From an unidentified bacterial endosymbiont (GTDB lineage Bacteria > Pseudomonadota > Gammaproteobacteria > Enterobacterales > Enterobacteriaceae): a DNA stretch of 64,000 nucleotides. A program made the translations under genes and the position numbers. This document shows, in pieces, positions 10,195-23,648 of the stretch. The notes under the pieces are model-generated. The model searched no databases. It was not told the origin of the DNA and saw only the letters and a program-made list of their open reading frames with translations. Position 1 is the stretch's first letter. The number at the start of each line of letters is the position of its first letter. Location: positions 558,001 through 622,000 of the forward strand of contig NZ_OU963893.1 in the NCBI RefSeq assembly GCF_918797525.1, read 5' to 3'.

Positions 10195-11627
10195 TGCAGG
10201 TTTTACATGTATGTTCTGAGATGTTCCCGTTGTTAAAAACGGGCGGTCTGGCGGATGTACTCGGCGCCTTGCCCGCGGCGCAAATCGCCGGTGGGGTTGA
10301 TACCCGGGTCCTGTTGCCTGCCTTTCCGGATGTCCGGCGCGGTATTCCAGATGCAAAGGTGGTGGCCCGTCGTGGGACTTTCGCCGGGGGCATCACCCTG
10401 CTGTTCGGACATTACAAGGGCGTCGGCATTTATCTGATCGATGCGCCGCATTTATATGACCGTCCGGGCAGCCCGTATCACGATACCAATCTGTTCGCCT
10501 ATACCGACAACGTGCTGCGCTTTGCGCTGCTGGGGTGGGTGGGCGCAGAAATGGCAACGGGGCTGGATCCTTTCTGGCGCCCGGATGTGGTGCACGCGCA
10601 TGACTGGCACGCCGGGCTGGCGCCGGCTTATCTGGCGGCGCGCGGCAACCCGGCAAAATCGGTCTTTACGGTACATAACCTGGCGTATCAGGGGATGTAT
10701 TACGCCCATCATATGAATGATATCGATCTGCCATGGTCGTTCTATAACATGCACGGACTGGAGTTTAACGGGCAGATTTCGTTCCTGAAAGCCGGTCTGT
10801 ACTACGCCGACCATATTACGGCGGTAAGCCCAACTTACGCCCGCGAGATAACCCAGCCGGAATTTGGCTATGGGCTGGAAGGTCTGCTGCAACAGCGCCA
10901 CCGTGAAGGACGCCTGACGGGCATATTGAACGGCGTAGATGAAAAAATCTGGAGCCCGGAAACCGATCTCCTGCTGGCGGCGCGCTATGGCCGTGATACG
11001 GTGGAAGATAAAGCGGAAAACAAGCGCCAGCTGCAGATTGCAATGGGGCTGAAGGTCAACGACAAAGTGCCGTTATTCGCGGTTGTCAGCCGCCTGACCA
11101 GCCAGAAAGGGCTGGATCTGGTGCTGGAAGCCCTGCCAGGGCTGCTGGAGCAGGGCGGACAACTGGCGCTGCTGGGCGCGGGCGATCCGGTCCTGCAGGA
11201 AGGTTTTCTTGCCGCAGCGGCGGAGCACCCGGGCCAGGTGGGGGTGCAGATTGGTTATCACGAAGCGTTTTCGCACCGCATTATGGGCGGCGCGGACGTC
11301 ATCCTCGTGCCGAGCCGTTTCGAACCCTGCGGCCTGACGCAACTGTACGGCCTGAAATACGGTACTCTGCCGCTGGTACGCCGCACCGGCGGGCTGGCGG
11401 ATACGGTGTCCGATAGCTCTCTGGAAAATCTGGCGGACGGTATCGCCAGCGGGTTTGCCTTTGAAGACAGTAATGCCTGGTCGCTGCTTCGGGCGATTCG
11501 CCGTGCTTTCGTCTTGTGGTCCCGTCCATCCCTGTGGCGTTACGTACAACGTCAGGCGATGGCCATGGACTTTAGCTGGCACGTGGCGGCGCAGTCCTAC
11601 CGCGATCTTTATCAACGCTTGATGTAA
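10194..11627 (+). CDS. glgA: Glycogen synthase (ADP-glucose specific)
   Basis: GlgA transfers glucose from ADP-glucose to the non-reducing end of a growing alpha-1,4 glucan. It is a GT5 glycosyltransferase of 477 residues, the E. coli length. The ADP-glucose binding motif KTGGL lies at 15-19, with the C-terminal GT-B signature [18 protein letters not shown]. Two adjacent ATG codons are possible (10191 and 10194). AGGAG at 10184-10188 is only 2 bases from the first and 5 from the second, so 10194 is chosen. Its A is shared with the glgC stop, showing tight coupling. Confidence 0.98.
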   Translation: MQVLHVCSEMFPLLKTGGLADVLGALPAAQIAGGVDTRVLLPAFPDVRRGIPDAKVVARRGTFAGGITLLFGHYKGVGIYLIDAPHLYDRPGSPYHDTNLFAYTDNVLRFALLGWVGAEMATGLDPFWRPDVVHAHDWHAGLAPAYLAARGNPAKSVFTVHNLAYQGMYYAHHMNDIDLPWSFYNMHGLEFNGQISFLKAGLYYADHITAVSPTYAREITQPEFGYGLEGLLQQRHREGRLTGILNGVDEKIWSPETDLLLAARYGRDTVEDKAENKRQLQIAMGLKVNDKVPLFAVVSRLTSQKGLDLVLEALPGLLEQGGQLALLGAGDPVLQEGFLAAAAEHPGQVGVQIGYHEAFSHRIMGGADVILVPSRFEPCGLTQLYGLKYGTLPLVRRTGGLADTVSDSSLENLADGIASGFAFEDSNAWSLLRAIRRAFVLWSRPSLWRYVQRQAMAMDFSWHVAAQSYRDLYQRLM

Positions 11628-14093
<2,466 letters not shown>

Positions 14094-14099
14094 AAACAT

Positions 14100-14175
14100 G
14101 GCCCGGTGACGCTGCGCTTACCGGGCCAACGGGACAGAGTAAGCCGGGTAAGGCGAAGCCGCCACCCGGCTTTTT
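14100..14175. repeat. Pair of REP palindromes between glgP and glpD, second with a T tract
   Basis: The first unit (14100-14127) has GGCCCGGT and ACCGGGCC arms. The second (14142-14171) has AGCCGGGT and ACCCGGCT arms around AAGGCGAAGCCGCC, and is followed by five T residues. The units lie between the convergent 3' ends of glgP and glpD. They look like an enterobacterial REP pair that also acts as a terminator. Confidence 0.8.
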
Positions 14176-14178
14176 ACA

Positions 14179-15687
14179 TCAGGACGCGAGTGACAATTCA
14201 CCCTTTCCCGCGTGTTGCGCCAGCCACTGCGCCACGCGAGACTGCTGCTCGGCATTCAGCCACATTCCTTCTTTGGTCCGACGCCACATAGCATCTTCCA
14301 GACGGCGCACCCACTCGTGCTCGACCAGATAACGCAGCTCGGCTTCGTACAGCTCATGCCCGAAATGTTCCCCCAGGTCGGCTATCGCTTTTGCGTCGCC
14401 CAGGAACAGATCGGTATTGCTGCCGTAAGTGCGGGCATAATGACGGGCCATGCCTTCGGTGATATACGGATAGCGACGACGCAGGGTCGCAGCATAATCA
14501 TCCCGGTTGTCGCCAATATTGCCCCCGGGCAGTACCGCGCCTTTGGTCCACGCCGGGCCAATACCTTTATAGTATGGCGCCAGTTTTTCGAGCGCGTGCT
14601 CGGCCAGCTTACGATAGGTGGTGAGCTTTCCGCCAAACACCGACAGCAGCGGCGCCTGGCCGTCTACGTCATGAATATCAAGCGTGTAGTCGCGGGTGAT
14701 AGCCTGCGGTGAGTCAGACTCATCATCGCACAACGGACGTACGCCGGAGTAAGTCCAGACCACGTCATCCCGTACCAGTTGTTTCTTAAAGTGAGCGTTA
14801 TACACGTTGAGCAGGTAGTTAACCTCGCTCTCTTCAATCACCACATTCTTCGGATCGCCTTTATACTCCACGTCGGTAGTCCCGATGATGGAAAACTCAT
14901 CCATCCACGGGATCACAAACACGATGCGCTTATCTTCGTTTTGTAGAATATAGGCCTGCTTCTGCGTATGTACGCGTGGTACGACAATGTGGCTGCCCTT
15001 GATCAGGCGGATACCGTACGGGGACGGCAGGTGCATGCCATCATCAAAGAACTGTTTCACCCACGGGCCGGTAGCGTTCACCAGACCGCGCGCTTTCCAG
15101 CTAAATTTCTCACCGGTATCCACGTCTTCCGCTTCCACAATCCACAGGCCATTCTCACGGCGTGCGGCGGTAGCGCGGGTACGGGTTTTCACCTCGCCGC
15201 CTTTCTTCTGAACCATCTGCGCATTCGCCAGTACCAGACGCGCATCATCTACCCAGCAGTCGGAATATTCGAATCCGCGCACGATTTCAGGTTTAAGAAC
15301 CGATTCTGAGCCAAAACGCAACCCGTTCGAACCCGGCAGGCTGGTGCGTTTCCCCAGGTGATCGTACATAAACAGGCCAATGCGAATCATCCACGCTGGA
15401 CGCAGGTGTGGACGGTGGGGCAGGCGGAAGCGCATAGGAATGGCCAGATGCGGCGCCATTTTTAACAGCACTTCACGCTCGGCCAGCGCTTCGCTGACCA
15501 GCCGGAATTCATAGTGTTCCAGGTAGCGCAGGCCACCGTGGATCAGTTTGGAGCTGGCGGAAGACGTCGCACAGGCGAGGTCGTTAGCTTCCAGCATCAG
15601 TACGGATAAACCGCGTCCTGCGGCATCGACCGCAATACCGGCACCGTTGATGCCACCGCCTATCACAATCAGATCTTTGGTTTCCAT
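14179..15687 (-). CDS. glpD: Aerobic glycerol-3-phosphate dehydrogenase
   Basis: GlpD is a membrane-associated FAD enzyme that oxidises sn-glycerol-3-phosphate to dihydroxyacetone phosphate and feeds electrons to ubiquinone. The start at 15687 (METKDLIVIGGG) gives 502 residues, close to the 501 of E. coli. An upstream in-frame ATG at 15702 adds only MHEGV and overlaps the GAGGGT ribosome site. The FAD dinucleotide motif is IVIGGGINGAGIA near the N-terminus, with HGGLRYLEHYEF and GGKLTTYRKLAEHA later. It is divergent from glpEGR, with a GlpR operator between, so it should be induced by glycerol-3-phosphate. Confidence 0.98.
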   Translation of the reverse strand: METKDLIVIGGGINGAGIAVDAAGRGLSVLMLEANDLACATSSASSKLIHGGLRYLEHYEFRLVSEALAEREVLLKMAPHLAIPMRFRLPHRPHLRPAWMIRIGLFMYDHLGKRTSLPGSNGLRFGSESVLKPEIVRGFEYSDCWVDDARLVLANAQMVQKKGGEVKTRTRATAARRENGLWIVEAEDVDTGEKFSWKARGLVNATGPWVKQFFDDGMHLPSPYGIRLIKGSHIVVPRVHTQKQAYILQNEDKRIVFVIPWMDEFSIIGTTDVEYKGDPKNVVIEESEVNYLLNVYNAHFKKQLVRDDVVWTYSGVRPLCDDESDSPQAITRDYTLDIHDVDGQAPLLSVFGGKLTTYRKLAEHALEKLAPYYKGIGPAWTKGAVLPGGNIGDNRDDYAATLRRRYPYITEGMARHYARTYGSNTDLFLGDAKAIADLGEHFGHELYEAELRYLVEHEWVRRLEDAMWRRTKEGMWLNAEQQSRVAQWLAQHAGKGELSLAS

Positions 15688-15719
15688 AACACCCTCATGC
15701 ACTTTCGTTAAAGCTCATA

Positions 15720-15740
15720 AATGTTCGATATCGCTCATAA
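15720..15740. promoter_or_regulatory. GlpR operator in the glpD promoter
   Basis: ATGTTCGATATCGCTCAT at 15721-15738 closely matches the GlpR half-site consensus ATGTTCG with its inverted partner. It lies 33 bases upstream of the glpD start. A second AAGCTCAT half-site at 15711-15718 suggests the tandem operators known for E. coli glpD. Confidence 0.75.
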
Positions 15741-15875
15741 TAGCAAAGGAGCGCGCTTTTGGTAACATCAAAAAAACAATTTAGAGTGATATGGATAACA
15801 TAATGGCGTTTCCCCGCCGCCAGGACGTACACTAGGGGGTAAAATCCTGTCGTTGACCCTTGTAAAGAGAACACC

Positions 15876-16208
15876 ATGGAACAGTTTGAATGTATTAACG
15901 TCGAAGAAGCCCATCAGAAAATGCACCAGGGAACGGCGGTGCTGGTGGATATCCGCGATCCGCAGAGTTTTGCCATGGGCCATACGCCGGGCGCGTTTCA
16001 CCTGACCAACGACACTCTGGGCGCGTTTATGCACGATAACGATTTTGAAACGCCGGTAATGGTGATGTGCTACCACGGCAACAGCAGTAAAGGCGCGGCG
16101 CAGTATCTTCTCCAGCAGGGCTATGATGCGGTGTACAGCGTCGACGGTGGCTTTGATGCCTGGCACCGTCATTTCCCGGCAGAAGTTGAGCACGCGTTTG
16201 ATCGCTGA
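15876..16208 (+). CDS. glpE: Thiosulfate sulfurtransferase GlpE (single-domain rhodanese)
   Basis: GlpE transfers sulfane sulfur from thiosulfate to thiophilic acceptors such as cyanide or thioredoxin. It is a soluble single rhodanese domain of 110 residues; E. coli has 108. The persulfide cysteine is C65 in [11 protein letters not shown], the GlpE active-site loop. It heads the glpEGR operon, and glpG follows after 47 bases. Why a rhodanese is encoded with glycerol-3-phosphate genes is not known. Confidence 0.97.
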   Translation: MEQFECINVEEAHQKMHQGTAVLVDIRDPQSFAMGHTPGAFHLTNDTLGAFMHDNDFETPVMVMCYHGNSSKGAAQYLLQQGYDAVYSVDGGFDAWHRHFPAEVEHAFDR

Positions 16209-16255
16209 TACCGCTATACTGTTCCCTTTTGTGTGGAAATAAGCGACCGCCGCCC

Positions 16256-17086
16256 ATGTTGATGATCACCTCTTTTACCAATCCGCGCGTTGCTCAGGCG
16301 TTTGTCGACTATATGGCGACGCAGAGCGTTATTCTGACTATTCAGCAACATCACCAGACCGATGTCTGGCTGGCCGACGAAAGCCAGGCTGCACGGGTGA
16401 ACGAGGAGCTGGCGCGCTTCCTTGAAAACCCTGGCCACCCGCGCTATCTGGCGGCAAGCTGGCAATCTGGCCAGACCGGCAGCGGATTGCGCTACACTCG
16501 TTTCCCCTTCCTCGGCACTCTTCGCGAGCGTGCGGGCCCGTTTACGCTACTGCTCATGGCGGCCTGTATTCTGGTCTTCATTATTATGAATGTGGCGGGC
16601 GACCAGCGCGTAATGATTGCGCTGGCGTGGCCGTACGATCCCTCGCTGCAATATGACGTCTGGCGCTACTTTAGCCATGCGCTGATGCACTTCTCGATGA
16701 TGCATATCCTCTTTAACCTGCTGTGGTGGTGGTATCTCGGCGGTATGGTTGAGAAACGGCTGGGAAGCGGCAAGCTGATAGTGATTACCGTTATCAGCGC
16801 GCTATTAAGCGGCTACGTACAGCACAAATTCAGCGGTCCGTGGTTTGGCGGATTATCTGGCGTGGTGTATGCCCTGATGGGTTACGCCTGGCTCAGAGGC
16901 GAACGCGAACCGGACAGCGGTATTTATCTGCAACGCGGCTTAATCACCTTTGCGCTAGTATGGCTAATTGCCGGATGGTTTGACGTGTTTGGTATGTCTA
17001 TCGCTAATGGTGCCCACGTTACCGGACTGGCCGTGGGACTGGCGATGGCCTTTGCCGACACGCTTCATGCGCGAAAACGAACATAA
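16256..17086 (+). CDS. glpG: Rhomboid intramembrane serine protease GlpG
   Basis: GlpG cleaves transmembrane segments inside the inner membrane. The start at 16256 (MLMITSF) gives 276 residues, identical in length to E. coli; an upstream in-frame ATG at 16229 is not conserved. An N-terminal cytoplasmic domain (about 1-60) precedes six transmembrane helices. The catalytic dyad is S201 in [15 protein letters not shown] and the histidine in [12 protein letters not shown], with the conserved [14 protein letters not shown] segment. It lies between glpE and glpR in one operon, but its link to glycerol metabolism is only positional. Confidence 0.98.
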   Translation: MLMITSFTNPRVAQAFVDYMATQSVILTIQQHHQTDVWLADESQAARVNEELARFLENPGHPRYLAASWQSGQTGSGLRYTRFPFLGTLRERAGPFTLLLMAACILVFIIMNVAGDQRVMIALAWPYDPSLQYDVWRYFSHALMHFSMMHILFNLLWWWYLGGMVEKRLGSGKLIVITVISALLSGYVQHKFSGPWFGGLSGVVYALMGYAWLRGEREPDSGIYLQRGLITFALVWLIAGWFDVFGMSIANGAHVTGLAVGLAMAFADTLHARKRT

Positions 17087-17101
17087 TTCCAGGGATATTT
17101 C

Positions 17102-17860
17102 ATGAAACAAACACAACGTCATGACGCCATTATCGAACTGGTAAAACAACAGGGATACGTGAGCACAGAAGAGCTGGTGGAGCAGTTTTCCGTCAGCCCG
17201 CAGACCATTCGTCGTGACCTGAACGACCTGGCCGATCAAAACCGTATTCTTCGCCACCACGGCGGGGCTGCGCTACCGTCCAGTTCGGTCAATACGCCCT
17301 GGCACGACCGCAAAGCGACGCAAACGGCAGAGAAAGAGCGCATCGCCCGTAAAGTGGCGAGCCAAATCCCGAACGGCGCGACGCTGTTTATTGATATCGG
17401 CACCACGCCAGAAGCGGTTGCCCACGCCTTGCTGAGCCACGAGAACCTGCGCGTGGTGACCAATAACCTGAACGTGGCTAATACTTTGATGCAGAAAGAA
17501 GATTTCCGCATCATCCTGGCAGGCGGGGAACTTCGCAGTCGCGACGGCGGGATTATGGGAGAAGCGACGCTCGATTTTATCTCTCAGTTCCGCCTTGATT
17601 TCGGCATCCTGGGGATCAGCGGTATCGATAGCGATGGCTCGCTGCTGGAGTTTGATTACCACGAGGTACGCACCAAGCGCGCGATTATTGAAAACTCGCG
17701 CCACGTAATGCTGGTGGTGGATCACTCCAAGTTTGGTCGTAACGCCATGGTGAATATGGGCAGCATTAGCCTGGTGGATGCGGTCTATACCGACGGGATG
17801 CCGCCTGCGGGGGTGTTGCAGGTGATTAAGGATAATAATCTGCAGTTAGAGTTGTGCTGA
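17102..17860 (+). CDS. glpR: Glycerol-3-phosphate regulon repressor (DeoR family)
   Basis: GlpR represses glp operons until glycerol-3-phosphate binds. The 252 residues equal the E. coli protein. The N-terminal DeoR helix-turn-helix is YVSTEELVEQFSVSPQTIRR (19-38). The C-terminal effector domain has the sugar-phosphate isomerase-like block GATLFIDIGTTPEAVAHAL. Some K-12 strains carry a glpR frameshift, whereas this copy is intact. It should act at the operator at 15720-15740. It ends 97 bases before the convergent malT; in E. coli the rtcBA/rtcR genes lie between these two, and here they are absent. Confidence 0.97.
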   Translation: MKQTQRHDAIIELVKQQGYVSTEELVEQFSVSPQTIRRDLNDLADQNRILRHHGGAALPSSSVNTPWHDRKATQTAEKERIARKVASQIPNGATLFIDIGTTPEAVAHALLSHENLRVVTNNLNVANTLMQKEDFRIILAGGELRSRDGGIMGEATLDFISQFRLDFGILGISGIDSDGSLLEFDYHEVRTKRAIIENSRHVMLVVDHSKFGRNAMVNMGSISLVDAVYTDGMPPAGVLQVIKDNNLQLELC

Positions 17861-17918
17861 GAAGCCTTCAATCGTTCTGAAACAACGTTATTGCTTCTGT
17901 TTAAGCATTACTGGGGAT

Positions 17919-17940
17919 CCCTCAGCCCTGTGGGAGAGGG
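17919..17940. repeat. CTCTCCCC-family palindrome, imperfect copy, between glpR and malT
   Basis: CCCTCAGCCC, TGT and GGGAGAGGG form an imperfect hairpin between convergent 3' ends. Three related copies occur at 25751, 38255 and 40233. Confidence 0.5.
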
Positions 17941-17957
17941 AGAAAGGCCGAAAAAAA

Positions 17958-20663
17958 CTACACCCCGTACCCCATCATCTTCAATAGCTGCTGCGCATGC
18001 TGCACCGCATCCTGGCGGTGCGCCACGCCCAGCTTCTGATACAGATTGCGAATGTGCGTTTTGATGGTGGTTGCCGCTACCGCCAGTTCGCCCGCAATTT
18101 GTTCATTACTGTAGCCTGAATAGATTAGCCCCAGTACCTGCCATTCACGCTGGGTGAGCGGGCTGGTGCGGATAAGTTCTGGCACTTCCGGGTGGTTTAG
18201 CAAACGTTCCACAAAGTTCTCGTCAAAATGGGCAAACTTGTGGCGATGATGCTGGTTAATTTCGCGCAGGATACGCTGGGCGCGATGCTGATCCAGCTCC
18301 GGCAATGTGTTGAGTTGAATCAACTGACGCAGCTGTTGCGCCATCCCTTCACCTTCAATCACAAAGTGGCTGATGAAACCGGTGCGGTTCGCCAGCTGTA
18401 GCGCTTCAAGCAAGACGCGCTGGGCATCATTTTTACGACCTGCCTGCCAGTAAAGCTGATTAAGCAGCAGCAGATTGCGGTTTAGATCGCTCATCAAACG
18501 CAGGCTACGGGCATTTTCATTCAGCTCTTCCAGTACGATTTCGGCAGGTTCAAATTCGCCGAGAAGGATCTGGACGCGGGCAATGTTACGCCACTGGCTT
18601 TGCAGGAAGTGGTTGTTAGCAAATTCAGGCTTTGGCGTGTGGCGCAGCCAGTTGGCAGCGGATTTTTTGTCGCCAGTCATCTGCCAGTAAATCACCCGTA
18701 CTTTATCGGCGTTAGATACCCAGTCGCTATGGTATTGACCATTACCGAGCAGATTCTCCAGGCGGTTGAGGTGGTTACGGGCGTTATCGAGATCGCCGCG
18801 TGCCAGCGAGCACTGCACCAGCAGGGCCAGACATTGCAGTTGCTGCTGCGGCTGGAAGCCTGAGAGCACATCCACGCCCTGGCGAGCACAGCTCTCTGCC
18901 TCATCCAGGCGTGACCATGCCCACATAAGCTGGGCGCGAATACGCAACAGGAACTCGTGCATCGGCAACTGTTCCAGGTGCTGTTCACGAATAAGCTGGA
19001 AGGCTTTTTCCTGATTTTCCCATGCGGCCTGCAGGAACCCCTGAGCAAATAAAATTTCGCTTTGCTGGATAAGGCTCCATAACGCGTAATGCCAGACATC
19101 GTGACGGCGCGCCATCTGTTCCGTTTGCTGCATCAGAGAGAGTGAACGGATGAGGTCGCCTTTACAGTGCAGGACCTCACCGTGCACCGACGTTGCTACA
19201 ATGCGGCTGTAGAAGTTGGCGAGCGGCAGCTCATCCAGCGCGACCATCGCCAGGCGCTCCGCCTCATCCGGGTCGCCATCGTTGATCGCCACCTGGGCGC
19301 GCAGCGCGTTAAACTCGCCGTGCAGAGTAGCGTCCATTTCGTTTTCCATCTCCTGCTCGGCCCGCGCCAGCAGGGTATTCACTTCGCTGTAGCGATGCTG
19401 GCTTTGCATCAGCCAGGCCTGCAGTAGCACAAGACGCGGATTCTCCAGCAGGCTCTCCCATGGCAGGGCTTTTAACGACTCTTCAAGCAGGGTCAGTTCG
19501 CTGTGGTTAAACAGGCCCCACGCGTGGTTGAGCAGAATATCGCGCAACATGCTGGCATCACCTGCGGCAAGCGCGTGGTGGATAGCCTCGCCTGGAAAGC
19601 CTTGCGCCATCCAGCTTTCGGCGGCGGCGCGGTGGATAGCCGGCAGTTCAACAGCCAGCTCCCACTGGCAACGCTGGCGCAGGAAGTTGCCAAACAGCGG
19701 GTGGTAGCTGAACCATTCTCCGGGATCGTCCATGCGCGTCAGGAACAGGCCCTGACGTTCAATCTCTTCAAGCTGGAGCTGACCATTTTCGCTGCCAGTG
19801 ACGCGCACAATCAACGCGTCGTTCATGGACCGCAGTAGAGCGCTTTTCAGCAGGAAATTACGGGTGGCGGTATCGACGCTGTTCAGCACTTCATCCACAA
19901 GATAATCAGACAGATGGCTGGCATTGATCCCCGAAAGGCGGCGCGCAGACTGCTGTGTCGGGCTGTTATTTTGACGAGCGGACAGGGCGATAAGCTGGAG
20001 TGCAGTGGCCCAGCCCGCGACATCATCACACAGGCGGCTACTTTCGGATGCATCAATCGGCGAGTTCAGACGACAGTCAAAAAACTGTTTGGCTTCCTGA
20101 TGGGTGAAGGCCAACTGTTGGCTGCCGACCTCCAGAAGCTGATCTCGCACGCGCAGGTTGGCGATGCCCAACTGCGGCAGGTTGCGCGAGAGCACCACCA
20201 GGGTCAGGTTTTCCGGCTGATGGCGCAGGAAAAATCGCATCGACTCGTGGATCACCGGGTTGGTGACCAGATGGTAATCATCGATCACGACGTAAAGCGG
20301 GCGATGCCATTCCGCCAGCTCAATAAATATCTGTGAGAAAAGGGAAGATAAACTGGCGTACTGGCGCTTTTGCGCCATTACCTCGCTGGCGACGCAGTGT
20401 CCGTTCGTTGCCTGTTGAATGGCGGCAACCAGATAGCTGGCAAAACGTTCTTGTTGATTATCGCCTTCATCAAGCGAATACCAGCCAAGATCGCTCTTTC
20501 CCGCAGCCCATTGCGAAATGAGCGTTGTTTTTCCATAGCCTGCCGGGCTCGTAACCAGCGCCAGTCGGAAATTATGCGCGCCGGAAAGTTTAGCCAACAG
20601 ACGCTCGCGAACCACCGTGTGGTCAAGACGAACCGGACGACTTAATTTAGATGGAATCAACAT
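17958..20663 (-). CDS. malT: Maltose regulon transcriptional activator MalT
   Basis: MalT is an ATP- and maltotriose-dependent STAND activator of the maltose regulon. The start at 20663 ([15 protein letters not shown]) gives 901 residues, the E. coli length; the longer frame to 20747 is not conserved. The Walker A motif SPAGYGKTT is at 39-47. The centre is a helical repeat effector domain. The C-terminal LuxR-type helix-turn-helix runs from [19 protein letters not shown] to [15 protein letters not shown]. It is divergent from malPQ, which it activates through the MalT boxes upstream of malP. A CRP site lies upstream of malT. Confidence 0.98.
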   Translation of the reverse strand: MLIPSKLSRPVRLDHTVVRERLLAKLSGAHNFRLALVTSPAGYGKTTLISQWAAGKSDLGWYSLDEGDNQQERFASYLVAAIQQATNGHCVASEVMAQKRQYASLSSLFSQIFIELAEWHRPLYVVIDDYHLVTNPVIHESMRFFLRHQPENLTLVVLSRNLPQLGIANLRVRDQLLEVGSQQLAFTHQEAKQFFDCRLNSPIDASESSRLCDDVAGWATALQLIALSARQNNSPTQQSARRLSGINASHLSDYLVDEVLNSVDTATRNFLLKSALLRSMNDALIVRVTGSENGQLQLEEIERQGLFLTRMDDPGEWFSYHPLFGNFLRQRCQWELAVELPAIHRAAAESWMAQGFPGEAIHHALAAGDASMLRDILLNHAWGLFNHSELTLLEESLKALPWESLLENPRLVLLQAWLMQSQHRYSEVNTLLARAEQEMENEMDATLHGEFNALRAQVAINDGDPDEAERLAMVALDELPLANFYSRIVATSVHGEVLHCKGDLIRSLSLMQQTEQMARRHDVWHYALWSLIQQSEILFAQGFLQAAWENQEKAFQLIREQHLEQLPMHEFLLRIRAQLMWAWSRLDEAESCARQGVDVLSGFQPQQQLQCLALLVQCSLARGDLDNARNHLNRLENLLGNGQYHSDWVSNADKVRVIYWQMTGDKKSAANWLRHTPKPEFANNHFLQSQWRNIARVQILLGEFEPAEIVLEELNENARSLRLMSDLNRNLLLLNQLYWQAGRKNDAQRVLLEALQLANRTGFISHFVIEGEGMAQQLRQLIQLNTLPELDQHRAQRILREINQHHRHKFAHFDENFVERLLNHPEVPELIRTSPLTQREWQVLGLIYSGYSNEQIAGELAVAATTIKTHIRNLYQKLGVAHRQDAVQHAQQLLKMMGYGV

Positions 20664-20780
20664 AGTTTTCACTTCACTGTGGGGAACGAGAAAGTTATTT
20701 TTTTTGCGCTTCGTAATTAATAGATATAAGTTCGGCCAATGGAACAACTATTGCAAGTTATGTCGACGTTTAGTGGCTAT

Positions 20781-20800
20781 GAATTTGCACTCTGTCACAA
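20781..20800 (-). promoter_or_regulatory. CRP-cAMP site of malT
   Basis: Read on the minus strand the site is TTGTGACAGAGTGCAAATTC. TGTGA is perfect and the second half is weaker. It resembles the CRP site known upstream of E. coli malT, so glucose repression of the maltose regulon is expected. Confidence 0.7.
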
Positions 20801-21132
20801 AACATTCCAATAAAAATGGAACTTATCAAAAATGGCCTGCACACCGCGTGGAAGCTGGCTTGTGTTCATTTAATGCGGTTTCGATAAAACTCGTTTCAGG
20901 AAGGTATAATGACGTCAGCGGTAATAAAGTTCAGGTAAAGTTTAGCGAGCGTAATACCCAGTAAGAAAGTACGTATCTGCAAAAATATTATTGTACGTAA
21001 GCAATTATGTCTGCGTGAAATCATAACCTGCGAAACGGCGTTTTCTTTTTTTGACATGCTCCCCGGTTATGTTTCTACCCTGAGAGCACACTCACCCTAC
21101 GCTCTCAGAGTGTCCTTGATCACATTTTTATG

Positions 21133-21178
21133 CTCATCCTCGCTACTCCTCCCTGTCTAATCCCCTTCAGGATGAGGA
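21133..21178 (+). promoter_or_regulatory. MalT boxes upstream of malP
   Basis: Motifs related to the MalT box GGGGATGAGG occur as CTCATCCTC (21133-21141), CTCCTCCC (21147-21154), ATCCCC (21160-21165) and GGATGAGG (21170-21177), the first three in reverse orientation. This fits maltotriose induction of malPQ. Confidence 0.65.
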
Positions 21179-21245
21179 AGAGGCGCAGTGAGCCAGGCAC
21201 ACTAGCGCCAACATGTTTTCTCTCTCTACAGGATGCCGATTCCCT

Positions 21246-23639
21246 ATGTCACAGCCTACCTTCAATAAAGCTCAATTCCAGGCTGCCCTGACGCGTCAGT
21301 GGCAGCGTTTTGGCCTACATGCTGCAAACGAGATGACCCCGCACCAGTGGTGGCAGGCGGTGAGCGGCGCCCTTGCCGAGCAACTGAATGCTCAACCGGC
21401 GGCGAAGCCGGTTAAAGGCCAGCGCCACGTGAACTATATCTCAATGGAATTTCTGATGGGTCGTCTGACCGGCAATAACCTGCTGAACCTCGGCTGGTAT
21501 CAGGACGTGGGTGAAGTACTCAAAGAACACGACGTCAACCTGACCGACCTGCTGGAAGAAGAGACTGATCCGGCGCTGGGGAACGGCGGTCTGGGACGCC
21601 TGGCGGCCTGTTTCCTTGATTCGATGGCAACGGTAGGTCAGCCGGCGATGGGCTATGGTCTGAACTATCAGTACGGTCTGTTCCGCCAGTCGTTCGCCAA
21701 GGGTCACCAGATGGAAGCGCCGGATGACTGGCAGCGTAATACCTACCCGTGGTTCCGCCACAATGCGCGACTGGATGTGCAGGTGGGTATCGGCGGGAAA
21801 GTGACTAAACAGGGGATTTGGGAGCCTGCGTTTACGATTATCGGTGAGGCATGGGATCTGCCGGTGCTGGGCTACCGTAACGGTGTGACGCAGCCGCTGC
21901 GTCTGTGGCAGGCGAAGCACGCCCATCCGTTCAACCTGACCAAATTTAACGACGGCGACTTCCTGCGCGCCGAGCAGCAGGGTATCGACGCCGAGAAGCT
22001 GACCAAAGTCCTGTACCCGAACGACAACCACCTGGCGGGTAAAAAACTGCGTTTGATGCAGCAATATTTCCAGTGCGCCTGCTCCGTGGCGGACATCCTG
22101 CGTCGCCATCATCTGGCAGGCCGCAAGCTGGCGCAACTGCCGGACTTCGAAGTCATTCAACTGAACGATACGCACCCAACGATTGCGATCCCGGAACTGC
22201 TACGCGTGCTGATTGACGAGCATCAGCTAAGCTGGGATGACGCGTGGGCGATAACCAGCCGCACCTTTGCCTACACCAATCATACTTTGATGCCGGAAGC
22301 GCTGGAGTGCTGGGATGAAAAGCTGGTGAAAACGCTGCTGCCGCGTCACATGCAGATAGTTAACAAGATTAACGACCTGTTCAAGGTGCTGGTAGAGAAA
22401 ACCTGGCCGGGCGACAAAGCGGTCTGGGCGAAGCTGGCGGTTGTGCATGATAAACAGGTGCGCATGGCCAACATGTGCGTGGTGAGTGGCTTTGCGGTAA
22501 ACGGTGTGGCGGCGCTGCACTCCGACCTGGTAGTGAAAGATCTGTTCCCGGAATATCACCAATTGTGGCCAACCAAATTCCACAACGTGACCAACGGCAT
22601 CACGCCACGTCGCTGGATCAAGCAGTGCAACCCGCTGCTGGCCGGTCTGCTGGACAAGACGCTGAAGAAAGAGTGGGCTAACGATCTCGACCAGCTTATC
22701 AACCTGGAGAAACAGGCTGACAACGCCAAATTCCGTGAGCAGTATCGCGCTATTAAGCTGGAGAACAAAGTTCGCCTGGCGGCGTTCGTTAACGTGCGTA
22801 CCGGGATTGAGATCAACCCAAATGCCATTTTCGACATCCAGATTAAACGTCTGCACGAATACAAACGTCAGCATCTGAACCTGCTGCACATTCTGGCGCT
22901 GTACAAAGAGATCCGCGAGAACCCGAACGCCGATCGTGTTCCGCGCGTGTTCCTGTTTGGCGCAAAGGCGGCGCCGGGCTACTACCTGGCGAAAAACATC
23001 ATTCTTGCCATCAATAAGGTAGCCGCTGCGATCAACAACGATCCGAAAGTGGGCGATAAACTGAAGGTGGTATTCTTGCCGGACTACTGTGTCTCCGCCG
23101 CTGAGCTGTTGATCCCGGCGGCGGATATCTCCGAGCAGATCTCCACCGCAGGCAAAGAGGCTTCCGGCACCGGCAATATGAAGCTGGCGCTGAATGGCGC
23201 ACTGACCGTCGGGACGCTGGACGGCGCCAACGTTGAGATAGCTGAAAAAGTGGGCGAAGAGAACATTTTTATCTTCGGCCATACTGTTGAAGAAGTGAAG
23301 GCCATCAAAGCCAAAGGTTACGATCCGGTGAAGTGGCGTAAAAAAGACAAAGTGCTGGATGCAGTACTGAAAGAGCTGGAAAGCGGTAAATACAGCGACG
23401 GTGACAAACACGCGTTCGACCAGATGCTGCACAGCATGGGCAAACAGGGCGGTGACCCGTATCTGGTGATGGCGGATTTTACTGCGTATGTCGAAGCGCA
23501 AAAGCAGGTCGATGTGCTGTACCGCGACCAGGATGCCTGGACCCGTGCATGCATCCTGAACACCGCGCGCTGCGGCATGTTCAGCTCTGATCGCTCAATT
23601 CGTGATTATCAGGCCCGTATTTGGCAGGCAAAACGCTAA
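21246..23639 (+). CDS. malP: Maltodextrin phosphorylase
   Basis: MalP phosphorolyses linear maltodextrins to glucose-1-phosphate with pyridoxal phosphate. The start at 21246 ([12 protein letters not shown]) matches the family and gives 797 residues, the E. coli length; the in-frame ATG at 21213 is not conserved. The cofactor signature [20 protein letters not shown] is intact, with [16 protein letters not shown] near the N-terminus. It forms an operon with malQ, whose start lies 9 bases after the malP stop. The promoter carries MalT boxes. Confidence 0.98.
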   Translation: MSQPTFNKAQFQAALTRQWQRFGLHAANEMTPHQWWQAVSGALAEQLNAQPAAKPVKGQRHVNYISMEFLMGRLTGNNLLNLGWYQDVGEVLKEHDVNLTDLLEEETDPALGNGGLGRLAACFLDSMATVGQPAMGYGLNYQYGLFRQSFAKGHQMEAPDDWQRNTYPWFRHNARLDVQVGIGGKVTKQGIWEPAFTIIGEAWDLPVLGYRNGVTQPLRLWQAKHAHPFNLTKFNDGDFLRAEQQGIDAEKLTKVLYPNDNHLAGKKLRLMQQYFQCACSVADILRRHHLAGRKLAQLPDFEVIQLNDTHPTIAIPELLRVLIDEHQLSWDDAWAITSRTFAYTNHTLMPEALECWDEKLVKTLLPRHMQIVNKINDLFKVLVEKTWPGDKAVWAKLAVVHDKQVRMANMCVVSGFAVNGVAALHSDLVVKDLFPEYHQLWPTKFHNVTNGITPRRWIKQCNPLLAGLLDKTLKKEWANDLDQLINLEKQADNAKFREQYRAIKLENKVRLAAFVNVRTGIEINPNAIFDIQIKRLHEYKRQHLNLLHILALYKEIRENPNADRVPRVFLFGAKAAPGYYLAKNIILAINKVAAAINNDPKVGDKLKVVFLPDYCVSAAELLIPAADISEQISTAGKEASGTGNMKLALNGALTVGTLDGANVEIAEKVGEENIFIFGHTVEEVKAIKAKGYDPVKWRKKDKVLDAVLKELESGKYSDGDKHAFDQMLHSMGKQGGDPYLVMADFTAYVEAQKQVDVLYRDQDAWTRACILNTARCGMFSSDRSIRDYQARIWQAKR

Positions 23640-23648
23640 GGAAGCGCG

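Larger units (their letters stand above)
20664..21245. promoter_or_regulatory. malT-malP divergent control region
   Basis: These 582 bases hold no convincing gene. The malT side carries a CRP site (20781-20800) and the malP side a cluster of MalT boxes (21133-21178). An inverted repeat CTGAGAGC/GCTCTCAG lies at 21080-21087 and 21101-21108. The stretch is AT-rich compared with its surroundings, as expected for a double promoter region. Confidence 0.7.

Noticed and set aside
22227..23501. A 424-codon minus-strand open frame opposite malP
   Set aside because: It lies wholly antisense to a clear gene, is rich in His, Gln and Arg as expected from reversed codon bias, and has no recognisable domain.
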